Shown here one piece after another: positions 32,390 through 40,287 of a DNA stretch of 64,000 bases. The DNA is from a virus. The DNA lies in the IMG/VR virus record IMGVR_UViG_3300033143_005075, positions 1 through 64,000 of that record. The stretch is one strand, 5' to 3'. Below the pieces are notes generated by a model. That model had not been told where the DNA came from, searched no databases, and saw nothing but the letters and a program-made list of their open reading frames with translations. The stretch's first letter is position 1. Each line of letters starts with the position of its first letter. The position numbers were made by a program, and so were the translations under genes.

Positions 32390-32679
32390 AAAAGAGCACC
32401 GCAAAGCTGAAAGCAGATGTCCAATGGGTAATATCAGACAGACTAGCTCAAAAAGTTGTTCTCATCATGAAAGAATACGATACGAAGACTCACCAGTCCA
32501 GAACATCTGTGCTCTTCTTCGAGAGTACTCCTAAAGCAAAAGTATACGCAAGAAAACTAGCTAGATGCAGACAGGATATAGATTATGATTTCTGCACTGG
32601 TATGATTTCTTATACCTCTAAGCCATTGAATATTGGCTCAATCGAGAGAAAAGAAAGAGAGGTACGTAACAGACCATGA
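32386..32679 (+). CDS. Small basic protein
   Basis: The product has 97 residues, with an ATGA overlap with the preceding stop. Lys/Arg-rich with two strand-helix units. One Cys pair (A-R-C-R and F-C-T). No known domain. It overlaps the next start by 4 bases. Confidence 0.5.
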   Translation: MKKSTAKLKADVQWVISDRLAQKVVLIMKEYDTKTHQSRTSVLFFESTPKAKVYARKLARCRQDIDYDFCTGMISYTSKPLNIGSIERKEREVRNRP

Positions 32680-33221
32680 CGCACACTATAGATACAGAAT
32701 GCTCAGCGGATGATCTCCAGACTTTCTTAGACACCTTCGAGAAAGTCGCAATTGCAGATGCAGGAATGGGTCAACACCATCCGCACCTCCAAGTACTCTC
32801 CGAAGATGAGTGTAAGAAGATCGCACCAAAGAACATTCGCGCAATCAATATGATCAAAGAGATTATCAAGATGAAGAAAAAGGACGAGGAAGAGCTCAAA
32901 GAGATAGACGAAAGGCTAAGTACTATAACCATCTGTCCGCACTGCTTTTGCATGACTCATACTATTGACAAAAAATGTGGCAAATGCAAGAAGGTAAAGT
33001 ATCCTGAAGCACAAAGAATGCAATGCACTCGGTGCAATCAGACATGGACGGAAGAACTGAGAGGGGGAGAATCTGTTGAATATAAACGTACAACTAGTGA
33101 CCAATATGATCTTAATGCATTCTATAAAATTCTCTCTCTGCCTTACGAACATGAAGTATCTTTGATTACATGCCCGAAGTGTTGCAGACATGATAAGGTT
33201 AAGAAGCATGAAGATAAATAG
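32676..33221 (+). CDS. Zinc-ribbon protein
   Basis: The product has 181 residues. The N-terminal helical part is followed by four Cys pairs in order: I-C-P-H-C-F-C, K-C-G-K-C, Q-C-T-R-C and I-T-C-P-K-C-C, enough for two zinc ribbons. Such proteins often bind nucleic acid or RNA polymerase. No specific family recognised. It overlaps the helicase start by 14 bases. Confidence 0.6.
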   Translation: MTHTIDTECSADDLQTFLDTFEKVAIADAGMGQHHPHLQVLSEDECKKIAPKNIRAINMIKEIIKMKKKDEEELKEIDERLSTITICPHCFCMTHTIDKKCGKCKKVKYPEAQRMQCTRCNQTWTEELRGGESVEYKRTTSDQYDLNAFYKILSLPYEHEVSLITCPKCCRHDKVKKHEDK

Positions 33222-34704
33222 ATATTGTATCATCGAACCAAACGATACTATCGAACGAGATGCATTAAGGAAATCATTGACGATCGCAAACCCACTTCAT
33301 AAAAGCCAGTCCAAATTTGCAGGAAAGACTGATGTACCAGAAACAATCTTCCTCTACTCGGAAGACGAACTAGGAAGCATCCTTATTCCGAGACACTTCC
33401 TAGCTGACAACAAGAACGCCTACTGGTCCATAATTACAGAAAACATGGAGCAGCTGTATTCAACTGATGATCTACCTGATAAGCCAATCAAGATCAGTTG
33501 GACCAAGAAGAAGACCTGCCAGCTAAGAAGAGACCAACAAGCCGCGGTCGAAGCATTAGCTACATCATGTGATCTCTTACATGCAGATTGTGGATCAGGA
33601 AAGACTGTAGTCTGTGTCGGACTCATCAACAAACTCAAGGTCAGAACCGCGGTATTGGTTAACCAGGAATTCCTCGCTAATCAATGGAAGGACTCTCTCC
33701 TGAAGTTCACTAACCTCACAGAGGATGACATTAAGATCAATGCTGGTGGAAAACTGGATCACTCAGGCAAAGTAAATATCTGCCTAGTCCAAACTCTAAT
33801 TCGTCGTGACTATGAAGACAACCAGGAGTTCTATGATGCACACAGCTTAGTCATAGCAGATGAAGTCCATACTTCAGTAGGATCTTTCAAGTTCAGAGAA
33901 GCCATCGAGAAATTTCCCTGCGCCAGGAAGGGCGTTACTGCCACCATCCAGAGGACAGATAAGCTTCGAGTATTCATGTGGGTCATCGGTAACAGAATCC
34001 ATAGGATGGAAACAAACATGCTTATTCCCGACATCCGATTCCTGGATACCAGGATGGCTGTCCCCGACAACAAGTACGCCATGTGGCGCAGAGAGAATGG
34101 ACAATGGATTAACAAAGGTGATAACATGCCTAAATTAATAAACATTCTTGTATCAGACAAGGAGAGAAATAAACGTATCGCCGAGCTCATAATGAAGAAG
34201 TATGCTGGCGGACGAAATGTAATTATCTTAACACATCGAAGAGACCACACTAAGGTTCTGTACGAACTGTGCGATAAGATCCCAGACAAAGAAAAGCTGA
34301 TTATGGTCGGGGGTAAGGGATTCAAAGACCACCCAGGATGCGAGGAGAAAAATGAGCCACACATCACATTCGCTACCTTCCAATACGTTAGACAAGCATT
34401 GGACATACCGAGACTGGATCTCATCGTCTTCACTACCCCATTCGCTGCTAAGAATGATGTGCAACAGGCTATCGGCCGGGTACTCAGACAGTACCCCGGG
34501 AAGCCAAAGCCGGAAGCATATTATATATACGATAGCGAAACGACAGGAGCAATGAGAAGAGCGAGGGCGGTTCAGAAACATTGCAACGCTCTTGGTTATA
34601 CTGTAGTAAAGGAAGCAGTGTATCCTCTCCAAGGTACAGGAAGAGGCATGATCAACAACAAATCTGGATTAATAGCTAAGTCCTTACAGGACGCGGGGTT
34701 ATAG
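33208..34704 (+). CDS. UvsW/XPB-like SF2 helicase
   Basis: The product has 498 residues. L-R-R-D-Q-Q-A-A-V (Q-motif-like), Walker A A-D-C-G-S-G-K-T (about 125-132), D-E-V-H (motif II, about 219) and motif III T-A-T. In the C-terminal RecA-like domain are motif IV (V-I-I-L-T-H-R), V and VI (Q-A-I-G-R-V-L-R). Domain order and length are those of T4 UvsW, which remodels branched DNA and stalled forks. It lies between the clamp and clamp-loader genes. ATG 33208 is used because it keeps the overlap short. Confidence 0.85.
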   Translation: MKINRYCIIEPNDTIERDALRKSLTIANPLHKSQSKFAGKTDVPETIFLYSEDELGSILIPRHFLADNKNAYWSIITENMEQLYSTDDLPDKPIKISWTKKKTCQLRRDQQAAVEALATSCDLLHADCGSGKTVVCVGLINKLKVRTAVLVNQEFLANQWKDSLLKFTNLTEDDIKINAGGKLDHSGKVNICLVQTLIRRDYEDNQEFYDAHSLVIADEVHTSVGSFKFREAIEKFPCARKGVTATIQRTDKLRVFMWVIGNRIHRMETNMLIPDIRFLDTRMAVPDNKYAMWRRENGQWINKGDNMPKLINILVSDKERNKRIAELIMKKYAGGRNVIILTHRRDHTKVLYELCDKIPDKEKLIMVGGKGFKDHPGCEEKNEPHITFATFQYVRQALDIPRLDLIVFTTPFAAKNDVQQAIGRVLRQYPGKPKPEAYYIYDSETTGAMRRARAVQKHCNALGYTVVKEAVYPLQGTGRGMINNKSGLIAKSLQDAGL

Positions 34705-34752
34705 TATCGAAGCCAAAAACGCGCTCATAGGAGCATTCTAAGGGGTATCTAA

Positions 34753-35079
34753 ATGGCTGACACACATGATCTATCTTCAATAAGGATAAATAGCTTTGAG
34801 GAGTCCGTACGTGCATCTGAGAGGCCTTCTACAACTCTTCCAGAGGGATGGTTCGAGTGTGGCAAATGTCGCACTATATATAATGCATCTATGGTTCTCG
34901 GTGTTAAGTTTCAGTTTAGTGATAAATTCTATTGTGAAGGCTGCTCCGATAAAGTACTGTTAGAACATCTTGGAGAGAAGGAGTTCAAGAAGTTTCGGAT
35001 AGGAGTTCTTGGACCATCAATGGATGACATATTCGATCCACACAAAGAGGAGAAACAAAATGAACTGGAAGAACTTTGA
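34753..35079 (+). CDS. Zinc-finger protein with C-terminal IFDP motif
   Basis: The product has 108 residues. E-C-G-K-C-R-T and F-Y-C-E-G-C give one C-x2-C ... C-x2-C zinc site (about residues 37-65). The C-terminal tail reads M-D-D-I-F-D-P-H-K followed by acidic residues, the same peptide as in other small proteins here. Possibly an adaptor that links nucleic acid to whatever the FDP peptide binds. Confidence 0.6.
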   Translation: MADTHDLSSIRINSFEESVRASERPSTTLPEGWFECGKCRTIYNASMVLGVKFQFSDKFYCEGCSDKVLLEHLGEKEFKKFRIGVLGPSMDDIFDPHKEEKQNELEEL

Positions 35080-35563
35080 TGGAATGGACCTTACATTAAT
35101 GATTATTACTGTAACATTATCTATAATATTCGGAGGAATCATTGGAGGATGCAATGATAATGCCCAGATACGTGAAGCAGTTTACACAGCAAGACAAGAA
35201 GACAGAATGAAGATGCTAAAAGATCGAGAAGGATCAGAGACTAAGCATGAGAAGAAGGAAACAAACCTCATGAATGTAGCCAAAGAGCTTACAGCATCCA
35301 ATGACTTCAATCCTGGAATCAACTTCTACGTCAGTAAGGTAACTGCTAGAGACGGAAGAAAGATTCATTGGTGTGATAACGTTGGGATCAACGCTGCGGA
35401 CGCTAGCAAAGGAAAAGTCGTGAGCTACCGACTCACGAAGGATCAGGTCAGAGTCCTGTCCCTCCACACAAACGAAAGCTACAGGAAACTAGGTGAATAT
35501 GTACTAGCTAAGATCGAGCAATACAACGCGGAGGTACTGGAAGCCAATGAAGCAGAGTATTAG
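35060..35563 (+). CDS. Putative lipoprotein or membrane-anchored protein
   Basis: The product has 167 residues and starts at ATG 35060 behind GAGGAG, overlapping the zinc-finger gene by 20 bases. A hydrophobic span (residues 10-27) ends in I-I-G-G-C-N, which could be a lipobox (I-G-G-C) for attachment to the membrane. The soluble part has a Lys/Glu-rich region and a compact C-terminal domain with H-W-C-D-N-V-G. Function unknown. Confidence 0.55.
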   Translation: MNWKNFDGMDLTLMIITVTLSIIFGGIIGGCNDNAQIREAVYTARQEDRMKMLKDREGSETKHEKKETNLMNVAKELTASNDFNPGINFYVSKVTARDGRKIHWCDNVGINAADASKGKVVSYRLTKDQVRVLSLHTNESYRKLGEYVLAKIEQYNAEVLEANEAEY

Positions 35564-35576
35564 CAGGAATGGTGAG

Positions 35577-35993
35577 ATGCATACTAATAAAGAAATACAA
35601 GCAGCCATCCAAGTTCTCATGGAAACTCTTGTTGAGGGCAGTAACGAAGCCACTGACAGTCCATACTGGTTGATCATTGATCCCTGCACATTAGAGAGAA
35701 ATAGAGACGATGATGAAGCAGAAGATCCAGATATTTACAGAGTTGCACACTGTATATCTGGAATCTTCTTCTCTAGAAAAGATGCGGAAGACTTCCTAGA
35801 GGCTACTCGTTATAACTATTCAGATAAGGCGAGGGTATACTGCCATTCTGGGTGGAGATCACGAAAGTACAAAGCATTCTGCAAGGCACTTCGGATTGGC
35901 TACGGAGATCCGATTGAGAAATTCGAGATAGCGCATCGTCAAGGAAAAGAAGATCATGAGGCAATCATAAAAGATGCCAAGGAGAACCCATAA
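35577..35993 (+). CDS. Hypothetical protein
   Basis: The product has 138 residues (an ATG at 35547 would add ten). Contains W-L-I-I-D-P-C, an acidic linker R-D-D-D-E-A-E-D, F-F-S-R-K-D-A-E-D-F, and C-H-S-G-W-R-S-R-K-Y. It looks like a small globular protein; no family recognised. Its last base is shared with the clamp-loader start. Confidence 0.5.
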   Translation: MHTNKEIQAAIQVLMETLVEGSNEATDSPYWLIIDPCTLERNRDDDEAEDPDIYRVAHCISGIFFSRKDAEDFLEATRYNYSDKARVYCHSGWRSRKYKAFCKALRIGYGDPIEKFEIAHRQGKEDHEAIIKDAKENP

Positions 35994-36991
35994 TGGACCA
36001 AAATATATACAACGCAATAAGACCCAAGCGTCTCAGCGAGATGTTTCCGACATCTAATTCCCTAAAGCACGTGAAGGAACTCATGGAGACAGGGAAGATG
36101 GGCAGAAGCGTCTTTCTATATGGTGAGTCTGGCTGCGGCAAGACCACTCTCGCCAGGATTATTGCTAGGTTCCTGAACTGTGAATCTAAAGATGAGAAAC
36201 CATGTGGTGTCTGTGCACAATGTACGAATGCTGATATGTGGTCTATCATAGAGACCAACGCCGCGGACCAACGTGGCATTGACGATATGAGATCATTAAT
36301 AGATGAGGTGGCAGTCCCACCCCTGAACTCAGAAATCAAGACAGTTATCCTAGACGAATGTCACCAATTATCTAAGGACGCCCAAAATGTAATTCTGAAA
36401 GTGCTAGAGGAGTGTCCAGACCACCTCTGTATGATCATGTGTACGACTGAACCCATGAAGGTACTTCCAACCATCCGAAACAGATGTTACCAAATCGGAT
36501 TCGATAGTCTAGCATACTCACAGTCTAAAGAGTTCATGGAATATATCACCAAGAGAATGCTCGATGGTGGTTATATTGATGAGGTCCGTACGATGATGGA
36601 ACCCACTAGAGATACCATTATAGGCATGGCTCGGGGATCTGCTAGACAGCTTACTGTCCTAACTTATATCTTTCAGAGAACTGGTGCCGTTTCCGAAATG
36701 CATGAGGAACGAGAGATTCTAATGAGAGACTTTGCCAGGGTGATTCTAGGTAGCTGCAGATGGCGAGAAATGGTTGACCTTATTAAGGGAGTCAAAACTG
36801 ATCACGAAGCAGTTAGAATCCATATGGTGAACTACTTCGCTGCAATTGCCATGAGAGAGCGAAAGACTAAGCTTCAGAGATGTCACGAGCTTCTAATGTG
36901 CATGAGGGCTCCTCTGGAGATGACAAACCAGAAAGCTGACTTTATTGCAAGAATGCTGGACATTGCAAGAATTTGTGCAGCAATTCAATAA
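35993..36991 (+). CDS. DnaX-like clamp-loader ATPase
   Basis: The product has 332 residues. Opens with I-R-P-K-R-L-S-E-M-F, the R-P-x-x-F start of DnaX/RFC small subunits. Walker A G-E-S-G-C-G-K-T-T (about 44-52), the zinc module C-E-S ... C-G-V-C-A-Q-C typical of bacterial gamma/tau, Walker B I-L-D-E-C-H, sensor 1 C-T-T-E-P and the S-R-C-like arginine finger region I-R-N-R-C. It loads the clamp encoded at 30801. No second loader subunit (delta) was recognised. Confidence 0.85.
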   Translation: MDQNIYNAIRPKRLSEMFPTSNSLKHVKELMETGKMGRSVFLYGESGCGKTTLARIIARFLNCESKDEKPCGVCAQCTNADMWSIIETNAADQRGIDDMRSLIDEVAVPPLNSEIKTVILDECHQLSKDAQNVILKVLEECPDHLCMIMCTTEPMKVLPTIRNRCYQIGFDSLAYSQSKEFMEYITKRMLDGGYIDEVRTMMEPTRDTIIGMARGSARQLTVLTYIFQRTGAVSEMHEEREILMRDFARVILGSCRWREMVDLIKGVKTDHEAVRIHMVNYFAAIAMRERKTKLQRCHELLMCMRAPLEMTNQKADFIARMLDIARICAAIQ

Positions 36992-36997
36992 AAGTAC

Positions 36998-37026
36998 TTG
37001 ACAAGATTAAGATAATGAGTTACATA
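36998..37026 (+). promoter_or_regulatory. Sigma-70-like promoter
   Basis: TTGACA (36998-37003), 17-base spacer, TACATA (37021-37026). Placed in the 66-base gap upstream of the zinc-finger gene that leads into recA. Confidence 0.6.
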
Positions 37027-37057
37027 TTTCGTATCGCATAACAACCAAGGGAGAACA

Positions 37058-37534
37058 ATGAAGGTAAGCGATCATTTAGTAAACGTATTGCGTCAGATAA
37101 TCAAGTTTGGATTGTCTGAAGCAGAGGGCTCACGATACTTTGATGAGCATATTCGTTCCAACAAAAAGACACTGGAAGAACTGATCAAGCTAGACTGGGC
37201 TCCTCCATCATTCAAGTTCTTCTTAAAACTTCATAGTACTGATGCACCTAGATGTCCTGACTGTGGTACACGCATGAACGTTGACTGTCCAGCCGCTAAA
37301 TGCCCAAGACGAGACTGTAATGAAGCCATCTATCTAAATTATCCTGAATCAGAAGAAATGTGTAAAGCTTGTGTATCATATAAGATGAGATCTTGTCCGT
37401 TCCCCTTTGGAGGGAATGGCAGAACAAAAGGAGAGAAAAATGCCAAAAGGAAAGAAGAACAAGGCGCAAGAATTACTCGAAGTAACAACGAGAGCAATGA
37501 CAGCCAAAGCAAAAGACAAACGATTAAACATTGA
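37058..37534 (+). CDS. Zinc-binding protein overlapping recA
   Basis: The product has 158 residues, with AGGGAG before the ATG. C-P-D-C-G, C-P-A-A-K-C-P-R-R-D-C and M-C-K-A-C give one or two zinc sites (about residues 69-110). The last 32 codons overlap the recA-like gene in another frame and encode a hydrophilic Asn/Lys/Arg-rich tail, which looks like overprinted sequence rather than a domain. Function unknown. Confidence 0.6.
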   Translation: MKVSDHLVNVLRQIIKFGLSEAEGSRYFDEHIRSNKKTLEELIKLDWAPPSFKFFLKLHSTDAPRCPDCGTRMNVDCPAAKCPRRDCNEAIYLNYPESEEMCKACVSYKMRSCPFPFGGNGRTKGEKNAKRKEEQGARITRSNNESNDSQSKRQTIKH

Positions 37535-38609
37535 GATCATAAAAGCATCCGAGCTAAGAAGTCAGGAGTATATACCAACAGGTAACCCAGCATTTGATTT
37601 AGTATTCGGAGGCTGGCCACGTGGTATGTTCTCATGTATCTATGGCGGACCCGGATGTGGAAAGACAAGTCTTATTATGCAGGCTATTGCACATGAACAA
37701 AGTTTGAACATGGGAATATTCATAGCTGAATCTGAACAAAGCTTCTCAAAGAAATGGGCAGTAACACACGGAGTTGACCTCGAGAACCTAGTTATGACAC
37801 AAAGCACAGATCTTGGTAGTGTCCTAGATGCTGTCGTCAGGATCGCAGCGACTGGCAAATGTGATGTCATCTACGTTGACTCTCTCGCTACTCTAAGTCC
37901 TAAAGAGATGAGAAAGAAGGGAGTCGATGAAGATGACATGGCAATCGTAGCTAGAAGACTCGGTCGATTCTTCCAGATTGCTCCTGAGACCATTAAGAAA
38001 TCAAATACTGCTATTGTATTTGTTACCCAGAAAAGAGATTCATTAGATCTATTCTCTGGTGGTCTGGAACAATATCCTGGAGGCAACGCTCTCAAACATC
38101 AATTGGCAATGGCTATCAATGTACGAAGGTCTGGAAAGTCCGCTCAAAGAGACGGCGGAGCCAAGTTCATACAAGACAGACACAAAATTGGCTTTGCCAG
38201 TATGTGGAAAGCAATAAAATCCAAGGTTGATGTTACTGAGAATACAGGTGTCCTCCTCGACTTCTTCTTTGGAAGCGGATTTGATAATAAGAGTACTGTA
38301 TTCGAACTAGCACTTGGACATGGCATTCTGGAGAAGAATGGTCCAGGAGGATATAAGTTCATGGCGAACGATGGTAGCACATATGATCAACATGGATCAG
38401 AGAATGTTCTTCGTGACATCAGAACCAATGATGGATTATACAATCAAATGATAGAATCAATCAAGACAAGATGTAAACCAGGTAACTTCACGAACCCACC
38501 TTCTGATGTGGATACGGAGTACGAACAAGAAGCCATCCAAGATGAGAAAGCAAGAATGGAATCAAAACCAGAGGACAAAAAGACCGAGGAGAAACCAGCT
38601 AAGAAATGA
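37440..38609 (+). CDS. RecA-like recombinase
   Basis: Strand-exchange protein of 389 residues. ATG 37440 follows AAAGGAGAG. Walker A G-G-P-G-C-G-K-T-S (70-77), the catalytic Glu in A-E-S-E-Q-S, Walker B V-I-Y-V-D-S-L, and V-T-Q-K-R-D in the L2 neighbourhood. A Lys/Glu-rich acidic tail follows, ending K-P-A-K-K. It is nearer to UvsX and bacterial RecA than the smaller paralogue at 16087. Confidence 0.85.
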   Translation: MPKGKKNKAQELLEVTTRAMTAKAKDKRLNIEIIKASELRSQEYIPTGNPAFDLVFGGWPRGMFSCIYGGPGCGKTSLIMQAIAHEQSLNMGIFIAESEQSFSKKWAVTHGVDLENLVMTQSTDLGSVLDAVVRIAATGKCDVIYVDSLATLSPKEMRKKGVDEDDMAIVARRLGRFFQIAPETIKKSNTAIVFVTQKRDSLDLFSGGLEQYPGGNALKHQLAMAINVRRSGKSAQRDGGAKFIQDRHKIGFASMWKAIKSKVDVTENTGVLLDFFFGSGFDNKSTVFELALGHGILEKNGPGGYKFMANDGSTYDQHGSENVLRDIRTNDGLYNQMIESIKTRCKPGNFTNPPSDVDTEYEQEAIQDEKARMESKPEDKKTEEKPAKK

Positions 38610-38845
38610 GTGCATATTGCCCAAAAAGTTGTCAGTATATCAAGCAAGATATACTTAGCTCACATAAGATACCACGATATGATTGTTCCAAGTTTGGTGG
38701 ACATCTAGACATAAAGTATATGGAAAGCAAGAGATTCAGATTCATTCGTGTACCAACATGTAGGAACAGAGAATTCGACGACATCGATGAAGACATATAC
38801 CATGAAAGAAAGGAAAGCAATGGACAAGAAGAACCCGCTGCTTGA
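38606..38845 (+). CDS. Small Cys-containing protein
   Basis: The product has 79 residues, with an ATGA overlap with recA. C-P-K-S-C-Q near the N-terminus, Y-D-C and P-T-C-R later, so four Cys that could bind one zinc ion, then an acidic tail. Function unknown. Confidence 0.5.
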   Translation: MSAYCPKSCQYIKQDILSSHKIPRYDCSKFGGHLDIKYMESKRFRFIRVPTCRNREFDDIDEDIYHERKESNGQEEPAA

Positions 38846-39188
38846 TACAACATATGCAACGATTATTGGCAAAGAAAAGATACGACTTCTCTCGAAGAAG
38901 CAAGCAAAACAGGTAATCTCACAAGTAGAAAAGAACTGCTCAGATATAGAGATAGCCAAGAAGATTAGAGAAATCGCTTGGTTATATGGTGCTAGTGTCT
39001 TCGGAGTTGCTACGTGCATACTTGGTACACCTAAAGAAACATCAGAGATGATTCTACAAGCAGAATGGAGTCTCAAGGGAAGCATCTTACCATGTAAGGT
39101 AAAGCTCACAGTGGCAATGAAGGGCTTACTCCATTTCCTAGATATGATCAATAAGAATGTTGGTATACCTCAAGGGGGAAGATATTGA
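38820..39188 (+). CDS. Hypothetical helical protein
   Basis: The product has 122 residues. ATG 38820 is preceded by GAAAGGAAAG and overlaps the preceding gene by 26 bases. Alternating helices (S-K-K-Q-A-K-Q-V-I-S-Q-V-E) and a hydrophobic middle with W-L-Y-G-A-S-V-F-G-V. No family recognised. Confidence 0.5.
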   Translation: MDKKNPLLDTTYATIIGKEKIRLLSKKQAKQVISQVEKNCSDIEIAKKIREIAWLYGASVFGVATCILGTPKETSEMILQAEWSLKGSILPCKVKLTVAMKGLLHFLDMINKNVGIPQGGRY

Positions 39189-40267
39189 GACGACGTAAGG
39201 GCCCAACAGAATTCAAGCTTATTAGAATTCCAGAGAAACACATTAATATTGACACTGTAAAAGAAGCTGTAATCAGTGCGATAAATGCTGAAGTACATAT
39301 TAAACGAGTTTCATATGATGAGTTCAGAGGAAGAACCACTCAAGACAATGTTAAAAGATACATTATGGCTATTAGAACTGAGTTCCGCCAGTATCTTAAA
39401 GACATGAAAAAAGATCTAGAACAAGGAAAGACACCTGCATTCCAACAAAATCTTAACGATGGAAAGATTACAAGCATTGAGATGCCAAAACTAGGTCGTC
39501 CAGATGAGGATCCATCCAAAGCTGACAAGAGATATGGCATACTAGACATTCATAAAATCGATATCACATATGATCAATCTGGTAAAGACACATCCAGAAA
39601 GAAACCGTTTCTAGAAAGAATAGAAGATCATAGTGAAGAAGTTAAGCGTCTTGATCATGACATGAAACAACAAGTCATCCATGACAAATCATGGATTATC
39701 AATCTATGCTTGAACCCACTTATTCCAGTCATATCATTTGAACTTCTTGATGCAATCGCTATGAGAATATCCAGGATTACCGACACAGAAGTACTAGCAT
39801 TGGAGATGATACCATCAAATGGCAACCAAATCTTCTGGGAACATTATGCATCGTACAAAGCCAATGTAGCCACTCGAACACTTACTGTACCATATGGAAA
39901 ACATTTATTCACAGAATACAAGAAACATTCCGGAATAGAGATCCGCAAGATTCTCGCATGTATGGACAAGAACGTAGACGTAGTAATGGCACCAAAAGAT
40001 CTTGAAGAAATATCACGATGGGGAAGAGAGTTCTCACTCGCAAAAGAATTCATGAAGAAATCAGGTCTTCATGAAACAGAAAAAGCAGAATATATAAAAC
40101 TTGAAGAAGATATTACATTGCTCGAAAGTGAAAGGGCACAAACAGAGAAGATGCTTTTCCAAGATGCAGATGTAGAAAGCATCTACTTCAAGATAAGAGA
40201 CCCAAGAGAACTCGCCAAGTTCAAATGGCGAAGCCTACATAGGCAAGACGAAACCAAACTCAACTAA
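39185..40267 (+). CDS. Hypothetical protein, 360 residues
   Basis: Start is TTG 39185, six bases behind AGGGGG, overlapping the previous TGA (TTGA). The protein is charged and mixed alpha/beta. C-terminal 60 residues form a probable coiled coil (E-E-D-I-T-L-L-E-S-E-R-A-Q-T-E). No motif recognised. It lies directly upstream of the ribonucleotide reductase genes but shows no similarity to known partners. Confidence 0.6.
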   Translation: MRRRKGPTEFKLIRIPEKHINIDTVKEAVISAINAEVHIKRVSYDEFRGRTTQDNVKRYIMAIRTEFRQYLKDMKKDLEQGKTPAFQQNLNDGKITSIEMPKLGRPDEDPSKADKRYGILDIHKIDITYDQSGKDTSRKKPFLERIEDHSEEVKRLDHDMKQQVIHDKSWIINLCLNPLIPVISFELLDAIAMRISRITDTEVLALEMIPSNGNQIFWEHYASYKANVATRTLTVPYGKHLFTEYKKHSGIEIRKILACMDKNVDVVMAPKDLEEISRWGREFSLAKEFMKKSGLHETEKAEYIKLEEDITLLESERAQTEKMLFQDADVESIYFKIRDPRELAKFKWRSLHRQDETKLN

Positions 40268-40287
40268 CCTACTCTGGAGGAACTGAT

